Shown: in pieces, positions 40,244-49,565 of the stretch
How the letters are laid out: the number at the start of each line of letters is the position of its first letter
Position numbering within the stretch: the stretch's first letter is position 1
DNA from: UBA2897 sp036733925
Lineage (GTDB): Bacteria > Bacillota > Negativicutes > Selenomonadales > Selenomonadaceae
Reading direction: 5' to 3'
Assembly (NCBI GenBank): GCA_036733925.1
Contig: DAIMZO010000008.1
Location: forward strand, 1-64,000
DNA length: 64,000 nt
Program-made: the position numbers and the translations under genes
Notes under the pieces: model-generated
Told to the model about the DNA's origin: nothing
Databases searched by the model: none
The model's input: only the letters and a program-made list of their open reading frames with translations

Positions 40244-41488
40244 TTGGATAAACGCATTGTCATCACGGGACTCGGTGCAATCTCGCCAATCGGTATCGGG
40301 AAAGACGAATTCTGGGAAGGCCTGATGGAGGGCCGCAACGGCATCGGCAAGATTACGCGTTTCGACGCGACGGAGTACAAATCGCAGATTGCCGGCGAGG
40401 TCAAGGATTTCGACCCGACGAAATACATCGACAAGAAAGAGTCGAAGCGCATGGATCGCTACGCGCAGTTCGCGGTAGCGGCGACGAAGATGGCGCTCGA
40501 GGACGCGGGCCTCAATCTCGAGAAAGAGGACTGCGACCGCATCGGCACTTATGTCGGCGCCGGCATCGGCGGCATCGAGACGATGAACGAGCAGTATAAG
40601 AAGTTGTTCGACAAGGGCCCGAACCGCATTTCGCCGTTCTTCATCCCGATGATGATTGCGAACATGGCGGCTGGTCAGGTCTCCATCACGTTCGGCCTGC
40701 ACGGCCCGTCCTCCTGCGTCGTCACGGCCTGCGCGACGGGCTCGAACTGCATCGGCGACGCGATGCGCGTCATGCAGCGCGGTGAGACGGATGTCATGGT
40801 CGCGGGCGGCACGGAGGCCTCCATCAGCGAGGCGGCTGTCGCCGGCTTCAGCGCGATGAAGGCGCTCTGCATGGATCACAACGATGACCCGGCACATGCT
40901 TCCCGCCCGTTCGACAAGAACCGTTCTGGTTTCGTCATGGGCGAGGGTTCCGGCATCGTGATCCTCGAGACGCTCGAGCACGCGAAGGCGCGCGGCGCGC
41001 ATATCTACTGCGAGCTCGCGGGTTACGCATCGAATTCGGACGCCTATCATATCACGAGCCCGGCACCGCACGGCGTCTATCAGGCGAAGTGCATGGCCGC
41101 GGCTATTGCGGACGCAGGGCTGAAGCCGGCGGATGTCGACTACGTCAATGCGCATGGCACCTCGACGCACATGAACGATCAGGGTGAGACCGAGGCCATC
41201 AAGAGCGTCTGGGGCGAGGCTGCAAAGGACGTCTCCGTTTCGTCCATCAAGTCGATGACGGGCCACATGCTCGGCGCCGGCGGCGCAATCGAGTGCGTCG
41301 CGACGGCTCTTGCTGTACAGAACGACATGCTCCCGCCGACCATCAACTACGAGACGCCGGATGAGGGCCTCGACCTCGACTACGTGCCGAACAAGGCAAA
41401 GGCCAAAAAGGTCCGCGCGGCCATCTCGAACTCGTTCGGGTTCGGCGGCCACAATGCCTGCCTCGTGCTCAAGAAGTTTGCGGAGTAA
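40244..41488 (+). CDS. fabF: 3-oxoacyl-ACP synthase II
   Basis: 414 residues from TTG 40244 (AGAGGAG upstream). Condensing enzyme with Cys-His-His triad: VVTACATGSN, NAHGTSTHMND and GHMLGAGGAIE. The C-terminal NSFGFGGHNACLV is typical. Extends acyl-ACP by two carbons. FabH is not in this cluster. Confidence 0.97.
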   Translation: MDKRIVITGLGAISPIGIGKDEFWEGLMEGRNGIGKITRFDATEYKSQIAGEVKDFDPTKYIDKKESKRMDRYAQFAVAATKMALEDAGLNLEKEDCDRIGTYVGAGIGGIETMNEQYKKLFDKGPNRISPFFIPMMIANMAAGQVSITFGLHGPSSCVVTACATGSNCIGDAMRVMQRGETDVMVAGGTEASISEAAVAGFSAMKALCMDHNDDPAHASRPFDKNRSGFVMGEGSGIVILETLEHAKARGAHIYCELAGYASNSDAYHITSPAPHGVYQAKCMAAAIADAGLKPADVDYVNAHGTSTHMNDQGETEAIKSVWGEAAKDVSVSSIKSMTGHMLGAGGAIECVATALAVQNDMLPPTINYETPDEGLDLDYVPNKAKAKKVRAAISNSFGFGGHNACLVLKKFAE

Positions 41489-41494
41489 AAGGCA

Positions 41495-42211
41495 ATGATA
41501 GCCAGAATATCCAAAGCGCGCGAATACGATCTGCGGCAGCTTTCGGAAACGCTCGGCGTGACATTTCAGGATCTAGGACTGCTGCAGCTCGCGCTGACGC
41601 ATACGTCGTTCGCGAATGAGTCGAAGCGGCCGCTCGAGCAGAACGAACGTCTGGAATTCCTCGGCGACGCGGTGCTCGAGCTTGCTTCGAGCACGTACCT
41701 CTACCAGCATTTCTCAAAAATGCCGGAAGGGGAGCTGACGAAGATCCGTGCGAGCATCGTCTGCTCGGCGACGCTCGCGGAGCTCGCGACGAATCTGCGG
41801 CTTGGCGACTATCTGCTTCTCGGGCACGGGGAGGAGATGAGCGGCGGCCGCACACGGCAGACGAATCTCGAGGATGTCTTCGAGTGCGTGATCGGCGCGA
41901 TTTATCTCGATCAGGGCTGGGAGACGGCCCGCGACTACGTGCTGCGTCAGCTCGAGCCGGAGTTCCAGAAGGTATCGGCGGGCATCACGGTGCAGAAAGA
42001 CTATAAGACCCTCTTGCAGGAAGAGGTATTCCAGAAGGAGAATCAGTCAATCGAATACGTCGAGCTCGAGGAGTCCGGCCCGGATCACGCGAAGACGTTC
42101 CATTTCCAGGTCGTCGTGACGGGCAAAGTCCTCGGCGATGGCGTCGGGCACAGCAAGAAAGAGGCTCAGCAACAAGCCGCACGCGTGGCACTGCAGAACC
42201 TCCACGCATAA
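41495..42211 (+). CDS. rnc: Ribonuclease III
   Basis: 238 residues. Catalytic domain with signature ERLEFLGDAVLEL and the second acidic site in EDVFECVIGAIYLD; double-stranded-RNA-binding domain from about 165 (KTLLQEEVFQ; SKKEAQQQAARVAL). Processes rRNA precursors. Follows fabF by 6 bases, as in many Firmicutes. Confidence 0.96.
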   Translation: MIARISKAREYDLRQLSETLGVTFQDLGLLQLALTHTSFANESKRPLEQNERLEFLGDAVLELASSTYLYQHFSKMPEGELTKIRASIVCSATLAELATNLRLGDYLLLGHGEEMSGGRTRQTNLEDVFECVIGAIYLDQGWETARDYVLRQLEPEFQKVSAGITVQKDYKTLLQEEVFQKENQSIEYVELEESGPDHAKTFHFQVVVTGKVLGDGVGHSKKEAQQQAARVALQNLHA

Positions 42212-42220
42212 GCAGAAGGA

Positions 42221-42258
42221 AAACAGGTGCTGACAAAGGTCGGCACCTGTTTTATAAT
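42221..42258 (+). terminator. Terminator of rnc overlapping the promoter of the next gene
   Basis: ACAGGTGCTGAC (42223-42234) pairs with 42239-42250, then a T run. The same bases hold a promoter: CTGACA (42230-42235), 17-base spacer, TATAAT (42253-42258). The right stem arm lies in the promoter spacer. Confidence 0.78.
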
Positions 42259-42300
42259 AAGGAAAAGAACGGTTTTTACTGAAGTAACGGAGGTATGATG

Positions 42301-43107
42301 ATGCGGAAATTGACAATGCTCGGCACGGGAAACGCGATGGTCACGAAATGCTACAACACCTGCTTTTATGTCGAACTCGATGATGGCAGCCTGTTCCTGA
42401 CGGATGCGGGTGGCGGCAACTATATCCTGCATCAGTTTGATCAGACGGATTTTTCTTACCAAAAATGTCATCATATGTTCGTGACGCACGGCCATACGGA
42501 TCATATCCTCGGCGTCATCTGGGTGCTGCGGAAGGTCGCAGACCTCATGAACAAGGGCAAATACGACGGGGAGTTCCATGTCTACTGCCACGATGTCGTG
42601 AAGAACATGCTGCTGACGATGTGCGAGATGATGCTGAAGAAGAAGGATTTCGCGCAGATCGGCAGCCGCATCTTCCTGCACGAGATGCAGGACGGCTCCG
42701 TCGTGACCTTCGACGGCGTGCAGCTCACGGCGTTCGATATCCTCTCGACGAAGGCCAAGCAGTTCGGCTATGAGCTGAAATTCCCGGACGGCGAGCGCCT
42801 CGTCTGCCTCGGCGATGAGCCGTATAACGAGCACGACCGCAAGTATGCGGAGGGTGCGGACTGGCTGCTTGCGGAGGCGTTCTGCAAATACGGCGACCGC
42901 GAGAAATTCAAGCCGTACGAGAAGCACCACAGCACGGTCAAAGAAGCATCGGAGCTCGCGGCGACGCTTGGCGTCAAGAATCTCGTGCTCTACCATACTG
43001 AGGACAAGAGTATCGCGACGCGCAAAGCGGACTATACGCGCGAGGCGCAGCAGTATTTCCACGGAAATGTCTATGTACCGGACGATTTCGATGTTTTGAA
43101 GCTATAA
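42301..43107 (+). CDS. MBL-fold metallohydrolase (RNase Z-like)
   Basis: 268 residues; ATG 42301 chosen from three consecutive in-frame ATGs because it is 7 bases after GGAGG. Beta-lactamase fold: LGTGNAMVTKCYNTCFYVE at the start, the metal motif THGHTDH (about 60-66), a later histidine/aspartate region GDEPYNEHD and HHSTVKEASELA. Related to ribonuclease Z and arylsulfatase-like hydrolases. The substrate is unknown. Own promoter, and a terminator follows. Confidence 0.87.
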   Translation: MRKLTMLGTGNAMVTKCYNTCFYVELDDGSLFLTDAGGGNYILHQFDQTDFSYQKCHHMFVTHGHTDHILGVIWVLRKVADLMNKGKYDGEFHVYCHDVVKNMLLTMCEMMLKKKDFAQIGSRIFLHEMQDGSVVTFDGVQLTAFDILSTKAKQFGYELKFPDGERLVCLGDEPYNEHDRKYAEGADWLLAEAFCKYGDREKFKPYEKHHSTVKEASELAATLGVKNLVLYHTEDKSIATRKADYTREAQQYFHGNVYVPDDFDVLKL

Positions 43108-43137
43108 GAAAAGCTCCCCTCGATGGGGAGCTTTTCT
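43107..43137. terminator. Bidirectional terminator
   Basis: GAAAAGCTCCCC (43108-43119) pairs perfectly with 43125-43136, with A and T runs on both sides. It serves the MBL gene and the convergent marR gene, whose stop codon it touches. Confidence 0.9.
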
Positions 43138-43613
43138 TATGAAAACATCTTCTGGATGTAGGCATTGTATTTCTGGATGATGCCGTGCAGGTCTTGGATC
43201 TCTGTCTCCGAGAGCTTGTGCAGGTGCTCCACGAACAGCTTGCGCATGCTGTCGAACTGATCGTCGATGATCTTTTTCCCGTCGGGCGTCATCGTGATGA
43301 TGACGCAGCGGCGGTCGGTTTCGCTCGGCCTCTTTTCTACCAGATGATTCTGCACGAGGCGCTCGATGATTGTCGTCATCTGCTGCTTCGAGATGTTCAG
43401 GAAATGGGCGATATCGGTGATGGAAGCCGCGTGCTCGTTCATGAGCACAAAAAGCGTCGCGAACTGATTGAGCGGGAGCGGCGCGTTACGCCGCGTGAAT
43501 TTGTTCTGGAGGAGGATCATCGAGTCGAGGAAGGCATGGGAAACATCCTGCCCGATATCCCCCACTGCATCCGTGTGCATATCCTTCGCTTTTACCGGTT
43601 CTTTCCGTGGCAT
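43137..43613 (-). CDS. MarR family regulator, likely repressor of the RND pump
   Basis: 158 residues. Winged helix-turn-helix with DIAHFLNISKQQMTTIIERL and wing SETDRRCVIITMTPDGK. It diverges from the RND adaptor gene and the two promoters overlap at an AT-rich palindromic site, the usual layout for a MarR repressor of its neighbour efflux genes. The N-terminal 20 residues are extra and charged. Confidence 0.9.
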   Translation of the reverse strand: MPRKEPVKAKDMHTDAVGDIGQDVSHAFLDSMILLQNKFTRRNAPLPLNQFATLFVLMNEHAASITDIAHFLNISKQQMTTIIERLVQNHLVEKRPSETDRRCVIITMTPDGKKIIDDQFDSMRKLFVEHLHKLSETEIQDLHGIIQKYNAYIQKMFS

Positions 43614-43717
43614 GATTGTTTACGCTCCTTATGGTATTCAGCCTTCCAGATTGATGGAATCCTGGCCGGGATGGTGATATGTTCCGGGATTCTTTATAGA
43701 AATCGCAGAAGATATTC

Positions 43718-43765
43718 TTGACAATCCAATAGTTATACTATACTATAGATGACGTAAATAGTAAA
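43718..43765. promoter_or_regulatory. Overlapping divergent promoters with operator, marR/RND
   Basis: Plus strand: TTGACA (43718-43723), 17-base spacer, TACTAT (43741-43746). Minus strand: TTTACT (43765-43760), 17-base spacer, TATAGT (43742-43737). The shared part contains ATAGTTATACTATACTATAG (43730-43749), built of ATAGT/ACTAT half-sites. One bound MarR dimer would block both. Confidence 0.8.
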
Positions 43766-43902
43766 CATTTATTTACCATTTTAAACGAATAAGGAAAGAT
43801 GGGGGATAGCAGGATATCCGATGAGGCAGCCGCGCTGGTTTGCTCCGATTTGAGTCTCTGCACATTGTGCCCCCTATTGTTTTTTCAAAGGAGGTTGTCT
43901 GT

Positions 43903-45126
43903 TTGTTTTTGAAGAAAAACAAGAAACTGAGCGTCCTCGTAGTCGGTGCGCTTCTGGCTTCTTCGTCTTTCTGGGTGGCCGGCTGCGGCTCGAACCAGCA
44001 GGCTGCACAGAAGCAGGGACAGCAGGTAAAGGTCATGCAGGTCATCCAGCAGGATACACCGCTTTCCAGTGAGTATGCTGGCCAGATTGCAGGCGTCGAG
44101 GAGGTCAAGGTGCAGTCCAAGGTCTCCGGCAATGTCGTAGACAAATACGTGCAGGGCGGTCAGTACGTCGAGGCGGGCCAGCCGCTCTACAAGATCGATT
44201 CGCGTCAGTATGAGTCGGCGGTGCTTGCGGCGCAGGCAAATCTCGCGCAGTCGCAGGCAACGCTCGCCAATGCGCAGACCGACCTCTATCGCTACCAGAA
44301 CCTGCTCGCGGGCAACGCAATCTCGGAGCAGACCGTGACGACGCAGCAGGCGAATGTCAATGCGTACTCGGCGGCGGCAGATGCGAATGCGGCCCAGCTG
44401 CAGCGCGCGCAGGAAGACCTCGCAGATACGACAATCTATGCGCCGATTTCCGGTCAGCTCAGTGTCGATGATGTCGCAGTAGGTACGTTCGCGGCAGCGG
44501 GCAGCACGACGCTCGTGACGATGGGCGCCGTGAACCCGGTCTACGCGCAGTTCAGCGTTTCTGAGACCGAGTACCTGAAGCTCATGAATGAAGTCAAGCA
44601 GCAGAGCGCGGATGGTCAGACAGGCGGGCCGGTCGTCACGCTGACGCTTGCGGATGGATCGGTCTACCCGCAGCAGGGCCGCATCGTGTCTTCGGATCGT
44701 GCACTCGGCAACAACACCGGCACGCTGACCGTCAAAGCGATTTTTGACAATCCGGATGGGTTGCTGATTCCAGGCATGTTTGCGCGGGTGAAGCTTTCCG
44801 GTGCCGTTCAGCCGAATGCGATGCTCGTACCACAGCGCGCCGTGCAGCAGCTGCTCGGCAAGACGTTCGTCATGGTTGCGGATGCGGATGGAAAATCCGA
44901 GGCACGCACGGTGACGCTCGGCGAAAAAGTCGGCAGCTATTACATCGTGAAGGATGGCCTCTCGCCGGAAGATCTGGTCGTCGTCGAAGGCCTCTCGAAT
45001 CTGCAGGAGGGCGTGCCCCTCTCCGTGACGATGGTCACGGCGGACGATATGGGCTTCTCCCTCGACGAGGATGAGTCGAAGTTCGACGACAGTGCGATTA
45101 ATGCGTCGGATTCGTCCAACCAGTAA
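43903..45126 (+). CDS. RND efflux periplasmic adaptor lipoprotein (AcrA/MexA type)
   Basis: 407 residues from TTG 43903, 8 bases after AAAGGAGG. Lipoprotein signal peptide with lipobox VAGC (cysteine about 28). Lipoyl halves (VKVQSKVSGNVVDKYVQGGQYV; TIYAPISGQLSVDDVAVGTF) flank a coiled-coil hairpin at about 105-165. Then come a beta-barrel and membrane-proximal domain ending in EGLSNLQEGV. It bridges the inner-membrane pump to an outer-membrane channel. No TolC-like gene follows. Confidence 0.94.
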   Translation: MFLKKNKKLSVLVVGALLASSSFWVAGCGSNQQAAQKQGQQVKVMQVIQQDTPLSSEYAGQIAGVEEVKVQSKVSGNVVDKYVQGGQYVEAGQPLYKIDSRQYESAVLAAQANLAQSQATLANAQTDLYRYQNLLAGNAISEQTVTTQQANVNAYSAAADANAAQLQRAQEDLADTTIYAPISGQLSVDDVAVGTFAAAGSTTLVTMGAVNPVYAQFSVSETEYLKLMNEVKQQSADGQTGGPVVTLTLADGSVYPQQGRIVSSDRALGNNTGTLTVKAIFDNPDGLLIPGMFARVKLSGAVQPNAMLVPQRAVQQLLGKTFVMVADADGKSEARTVTLGEKVGSYYIVKDGLSPEDLVVVEGLSNLQEGVPLSVTMVTADDMGFSLDEDESKFDDSAINASDSSNQ

Positions 45127-45138
45127 GGGGGCGGCGTT

Positions 45139-48100
45139 TTGTCTAAATTCTTTATTCATCGCCCGATTTTCGCTATCGTCATCGCCGTCATCATCGTGAT
45201 TCTCGGTGTGATTTCCGCGTTTCAGCTGCCGATTGCGCAGTACCCGCAGATCTCGCCGCCGACCATTTCCGTCGGCACGACGTACACGGGTGCAAACGCG
45301 AGTGTCGTCAACCAGACGGTCGCGCAGATCATCGAGGATCAGGTCAACGGCACGCAGGGCATGGATTATATGTCCTCGAACTCCGATGATACCGGCCGTT
45401 ACAGCCTCAGTGTCGTGTTCAAGACCGGTACGGATGGCGATATGGACTCGGTCAAGGTGCAGAACAACGTTGCGGTAGCGACGTCCTCTCTGCCGACCGA
45501 TGTACAGAACGTCGGCGTCACGACGCGCAAGAGCTCGCAGGATATGGCCTATATGATCGCAATGTATTCGCCGGACGGAACCTATGACCGCGCGTTCATG
45601 AAGAACTACGCCGATATCTATATGATGGACGCAATCAAGCGCGTAAAGGGCGTCGGCGATGTTCAGGTGTTCGGTTCGGACTATGCGATGCGCATCTGGC
45701 TGAATCCGGACAAGCTGTCCGAATACGGCCTGACTATCGCGGATGTCACAGCGGCCATCAAGGAGCAGAACGTACAGGCTCCAGCCGGTACCGTCGGCGC
45801 TGCACCGGTCGAGAACGGACAGGAAAAGCAGTACACGGGCAAGATCAATGGCCGTCTCGTGACGCCGGAGCAGTTCGGCAACATCATCCTGAAGACGGAT
45901 GCCGCTAACGGCGCGTTTGTCCGTCTGAAGGATGTTGCCCAGATTGAGACGGGGCAGAAGGCCAATAACATCGTTTCGAAATTCAACGGCTATCCGGCTG
46001 TCGGCTTCGCCATCCAGATGACGTCCGATGCAAACGCGATGGAGACGGTCAACGGGGTCAAGCAGGTCATTGCCGAGTCGGAGAAGAACCTGCCGCCAAA
46101 CCTCAAGATGTCCGAGGTATTCGACTCGACGAATTACATCAAGGCATCCATCGCCGAGGTGCTTGAGACATTCGTTGAAGCACTCGCACTCGTCGTGCTC
46201 GTCATCTTCATCTTCCTGCAGAATTGGCGCGCGACAATCATCCCAGTGCTCGCCGTTCCGGTCTCGCTGATCGGTACGCTCGCTGCGTTCATCGTGCTGG
46301 ATTTCTCCATCAATACGCTGACGCTGTTCGCGATGGTCCTCGCCATCGGCCTCGTCGTCGATGATGCAATCGTCGTCATCGAGAACGTCGAGAAGCACAT
46401 GGAGGAAGGCCTCGAGGTCGTCGATGCGACGGAGCGCGCAATGGACGAGGTGCAGGGCCCGGTCGTGGCCATTGCATTCGTCCTCGCGGCGGTATTCGTA
46501 CCGGTCGCGTTCCTCGGCGGCATGACGGGCGTCCTGTACAAACAGTTCGCCCTGACCATCGCAATCTCGATGGCGCTGTCTGCGTTTATCGCACTGACGC
46601 TGACACCAGCACTGTGCGCATTGATCTTGAAACGGCGCGATCCAGAGGCAGAGCAGAAAGGCGTCCTCGGCCGTTTCTTCGGCGCGTTCAACCGCTGGTT
46701 TGAACGCACGAAGCGCGGCTACCTCGGCATCGTCGCGAAATTCATCCGTCACGCGCGTTATGCGCTGCTGTTCATGGTCATCGTCTGCGGCATCGCGGGC
46801 TTCATGTATATGAAGATTCCGTCGACTTTCGTACCAGATGAGGATCAGGGCTATCTGATGACATCCGTAAGCCTGCCAGAGGGTACGTCCATCAACCAGA
46901 CGCAAAAGACGATGGACAAACTCGCGAGGGCGGCAAAAGAGCAGGTTCCGAAGGTCCAGAGCGTCATGTCGATTACGGGCTTCGATATCCTGTCGTTCGG
47001 CTCGAAGCCGAGCGCCGGCATGGTGACGCTCGGCATGGAAGACTGGTCACAGCGTCCGGGTGATCAGTATTCGGTCAGCACGGCGGTCAAGAAGATGTTC
47101 GCAATCGGTGCGCAGGTTGCACCGGAGGCGACGGTCATCGCGATGAACCCGCCGGCATTGCCGGGCCTCGGTACATTCGGCGGCTGGACGATGCAGCTGC
47201 AGGATAAGACCGGTCATACGGATCAGGAGCTCAACGAAATCACGAACAAGATTGTCGCGGCCGCGAACCAGCGTCCGGAACTCAAGGGCGTGCGCACGAC
47301 GTACAAGATCAATTCACCGTCCATCCAGTACGAGATCGACCGCGACCGTGTCAAGAACCTCGGCGTATCGCTTTCCGATGTGTTCACGGCGATGCAGGTC
47401 AACTACGGCGGCATGCAGGTCAACGACTTCAACCAGTTCGGCCGCTCCTATAAGGTCATGTTGCAGTCGGATCTGCAGTACCGCAAAGATGCCGATGCCG
47501 CGAAGTTCGTTTTCGTCCGGAGTTCGAAGGGCACGATGGTGCCGCTCGATACCTTGCTGAAGCCGAAGATGACCAGCGGACCGACGCAGATTTCCCGCTT
47601 CAATGGCACCCGCGCTGTACAGATTCAGGGCAACGCTGCGGATGGATATTCCTCCGGACAGGCCATGAACGCAATCCAGCAGGTTGTCCAGGAGCAGGCT
47701 CCGACCGGATTCAATGTCGAGTGGTCCGGCCAGAGCCGCGAGGAGAAGAACGCATCGAATTCGACGGTCAAAGTCCTCGCACTGGCGCTTATCTTCGTAT
47801 TTCTGTGCCTCGCCGCTCTCTATGAGAGCTGGAGCGTGCCGTTCGCGGTGTTGCTCACGGTGCCGACCGGCGTCATGGGTGCGCTTGTCTCGGAGTACGG
47901 CCTGTCGATCGCTGAGGCCATGTTCGGTCATGTGAATGCAGGATTGGTGAACAGCGTCTACATGCAGATTGGTATCATCATGATCATCGGTCTTGCTGCG
48001 AAGAACGCCATCCTGATTGTCGAGTTCGCGAAGGTCCGCGTGGATCATGGCATGGAGCCGGTTAAGGCAGCCATCGAGGCCGCTGGCCTGCGCCTGCGCC

Positions 48101-48336
48101 CAATCCTGATGACGTCGTTCGCGTTCATCATCGGCTGCCTGCCGCTCGCCGTAGCGACGGGCGCCGGCGCTGCCGCACGTAACGGCATGGGCGTCGCGGT
48201 TGTTGGCGGCATGCTATTCGCGACGAGCCTCGGTATCTTCCTGATTCCGGTATTCTTCGTACTGACGGAGTGGATTGCCGTGAAACTCGGCATCCAGAAG
48301 CCGGTCAAGAAGCGCCAGGCCACGGAATATATGTAA
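45139..48336 (+). CDS. RND multidrug efflux pump (HAE1 family, AcrB/MexB type)
   Basis: 1065 residues, full length. Twelve membrane helices in two halves with large periplasmic loops. First helix FIHRPIFAIVIAVIIVILG; the helix 4 proton-relay pair lies in GLVVDDAIVVIENVEKHM (DD). The second half has the helix 10 region LAAKNAILIVEFAK with the conserved lysine, then GLRLRPILMTSFAFI. Proton-driven export of hydrophobic and amphiphilic drugs across two membranes. TTG start, 12 bases after the adaptor gene. Such a pump implies an outer membrane. Confidence 0.97.
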   Translation: MSKFFIHRPIFAIVIAVIIVILGVISAFQLPIAQYPQISPPTISVGTTYTGANASVVNQTVAQIIEDQVNGTQGMDYMSSNSDDTGRYSLSVVFKTGTDGDMDSVKVQNNVAVATSSLPTDVQNVGVTTRKSSQDMAYMIAMYSPDGTYDRAFMKNYADIYMMDAIKRVKGVGDVQVFGSDYAMRIWLNPDKLSEYGLTIADVTAAIKEQNVQAPAGTVGAAPVENGQEKQYTGKINGRLVTPEQFGNIILKTDAANGAFVRLKDVAQIETGQKANNIVSKFNGYPAVGFAIQMTSDANAMETVNGVKQVIAESEKNLPPNLKMSEVFDSTNYIKASIAEVLETFVEALALVVLVIFIFLQNWRATIIPVLAVPVSLIGTLAAFIVLDFSINTLTLFAMVLAIGLVVDDAIVVIENVEKHMEEGLEVVDATERAMDEVQGPVVAIAFVLAAVFVPVAFLGGMTGVLYKQFALTIAISMALSAFIALTLTPALCALILKRRDPEAEQKGVLGRFFGAFNRWFERTKRGYLGIVAKFIRHARYALLFMVIVCGIAGFMYMKIPSTFVPDEDQGYLMTSVSLPEGTSINQTQKTMDKLARAAKEQVPKVQSVMSITGFDILSFGSKPSAGMVTLGMEDWSQRPGDQYSVSTAVKKMFAIGAQVAPEATVIAMNPPALPGLGTFGGWTMQLQDKTGHTDQELNEITNKIVAAANQRPELKGVRTTYKINSPSIQYEIDRDRVKNLGVSLSDVFTAMQVNYGGMQVNDFNQFGRSYKVMLQSDLQYRKDADAAKFVFVRSSKGTMVPLDTLLKPKMTSGPTQISRFNGTRAVQIQGNAADGYSSGQAMNAIQQVVQEQAPTGFNVEWSGQSREEKNASNSTVKVLALALIFVFLCLAALYESWSVPFAVLLTVPTGVMGALVSEYGLSIAEAMFGHVNAGLVNSVYMQIGIIMIIGLAAKNAILIVEFAKVRVDHGMEPVKAAIEAAGLRLRPILMTSFAFIIGCLPLAVATGAGAAARNGMGVAVVGGMLFATSLGIFLIPVFFVLTEWIAVKLGIQKPVKKRQATEYM

Positions 48337-48364
48337 TTTCCAACCAATCGTCCGATTGGATTCT

Positions 48365-48398
48365 AAAGAGTCTCTGTCTATTGGCAGAGGCTCTTTTT
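48365..48398 (+). terminator. Terminator of the RND operon
   Basis: AAAGAGTCTCTG (48365-48376) pairs with CAGAGGCTCTTT with one G-U, then a T run. Confidence 0.9.
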
Positions 48399-48402
48399 CT
48401 AC

Positions 48403-48431
48403 TTGTCAAAGATAGAGAAATCCGTTATAAT
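48403..48431 (+). promoter_or_regulatory. Promoter of recA
   Basis: TTGTCA (48403-48408), 17-base spacer, TATAAT (48426-48431). No clear LexA box (CGAAC-N4-GTTCG type) is seen near it. Confidence 0.82.
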
Positions 48432-48482
48432 GGATAAAGACTGAAACATTCAGAGAGTTTTCGTTCGAAAGGAGCGATTTAC

Positions 48483-49565
48483 TTGGCACAGGATAAAAAA
48501 GATGACCGCAAGGAAGCCCTTGCGGCTGCGATGAAGCAGATCGAGAAGGATTTCGGCAAGGGCTCGATCATGCGTCTCGGCGATGCGAAGGCGAACATGA
48601 ACGTCGAAGTAATCTCGACGGGCATCCTGCCGCTCGACATCGCGCTCGGCGTCGGCGGCATCCCGCGCGGGCGCATCATCGAGGTCTACGGCCCGGAGTC
48701 TTCCGGTAAGACGACGGTCGCGCTGCACATGATCGCGGAGGCGCAGAAAAACGGCGGCATCGCGGCCTTCATCGATGCGGAGCACGCGCTTGACCCGGTC
48801 TACGCGCAGAAGCTCGGCGTCAACATCGACGACCTGCTGATCTCGCAGCCGGATACCGGCGAGCAGGCACTCGACATCGTCGACGCGCTCGTGCGCAGCG
48901 GTGCTATTGACATCATCGTCGTCGACTCGGTCGCGGCCCTCGTGCCGAAAGCCGAGATTGAGGGCGATATGGGCGACTCGCATGTCGGCCTGCAGGCGCG
49001 CCTCATGAGTCAGGCCATGCGCAAGCTCACGGGCATCATCGCGAAATCGCGCACGGTCGCGATTTTCATCAACCAGATCCGCGAGAAGGTCGGCGTGATG
49101 TTCGGCAACCCGGAGACGACGACGGGCGGCCGCGCGCTGAAATTCTATTCGTCGGTCCGCCTTGACGTCCGCCGCATCGACCAGATCAAGCAGGGCACGG
49201 ATGTCATCGGCAACCGCACGCGCATCAAGGTCGTCAAGAACAAAGTCGCGCCGCCGTTCCGCACCGCGGAATTCGACATCATGTACGGCGAGGGCGTCTC
49301 GAAGCTCTCGAGCCTCATCGACATGGGCGTCGATATGGATATTGTGGATAAGAGCGGCGCCTGGTTCTCGTATAACGGCGAGCGTCTCGGCCAGGGCAAG
49401 GAAAACGCGAAACAGGTTCTGCGCGACCGTCCGGAACTCGCCGAGGAGATCGAGGCGAAGATCCGCGCGAAACTTGTGCCGCAGGAGGAAGAGGGGCCAA
49501 CGAACGCGGCCTCAGAGAACGCCGAGCTCACGCTGAAGGCAGAAGGCAAGTCCGATGCCGAGTAA
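48483..49565 (+). CDS. recA: Recombinase RecA
   Basis: 360 residues from TTG 48483, 9 bases after AAAGGAG. P-loop GPESSGKTTVA (about 67-77), the LexA-coprotease/DNA loops region GVMFGNPETTTGGRALKFY, and an acidic C-terminal tail. Homologous recombination and SOS activation. Overlaps recX by 11 bases. Confidence 0.98.
   Translation: MAQDKKDDRKEALAAAMKQIEKDFGKGSIMRLGDAKANMNVEVISTGILPLDIALGVGGIPRGRIIEVYGPESSGKTTVALHMIAEAQKNGGIAAFIDAEHALDPVYAQKLGVNIDDLLISQPDTGEQALDIVDALVRSGAIDIIVVDSVAALVPKAEIEGDMGDSHVGLQARLMSQAMRKLTGIIAKSRTVAIFINQIREKVGVMFGNPETTTGGRALKFYSSVRLDVRRIDQIKQGTDVIGNRTRIKVVKNKVAPPFRTAEFDIMYGEGVSKLSSLIDMGVDMDIVDKSGAWFSYNGERLGQGKENAKQVLRDRPELAEEIEAKIRAKLVPQEEEGPTNAASENAELTLKAEGKSDAE

Noticed and set aside
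43885..46905. Antisense open frame of 1006 codons opposite the RND adaptor and pump genes
   Set aside because: It is a shadow of two clear genes in GC-rich DNA. The predicted protein is Arg/Asp/His-rich with no known motif. The same holds for long antisense frames opposite atpA (2519-4345), gltX (11507-13027, plus strand) and murG-murC (59164-61461).
48403..48483. LexA box for recA
   Set aside because: Only a partial TTCGTTCGAA-like sequence is near the start codon; no full Firmicutes-type or E. coli-type LexA site is present.
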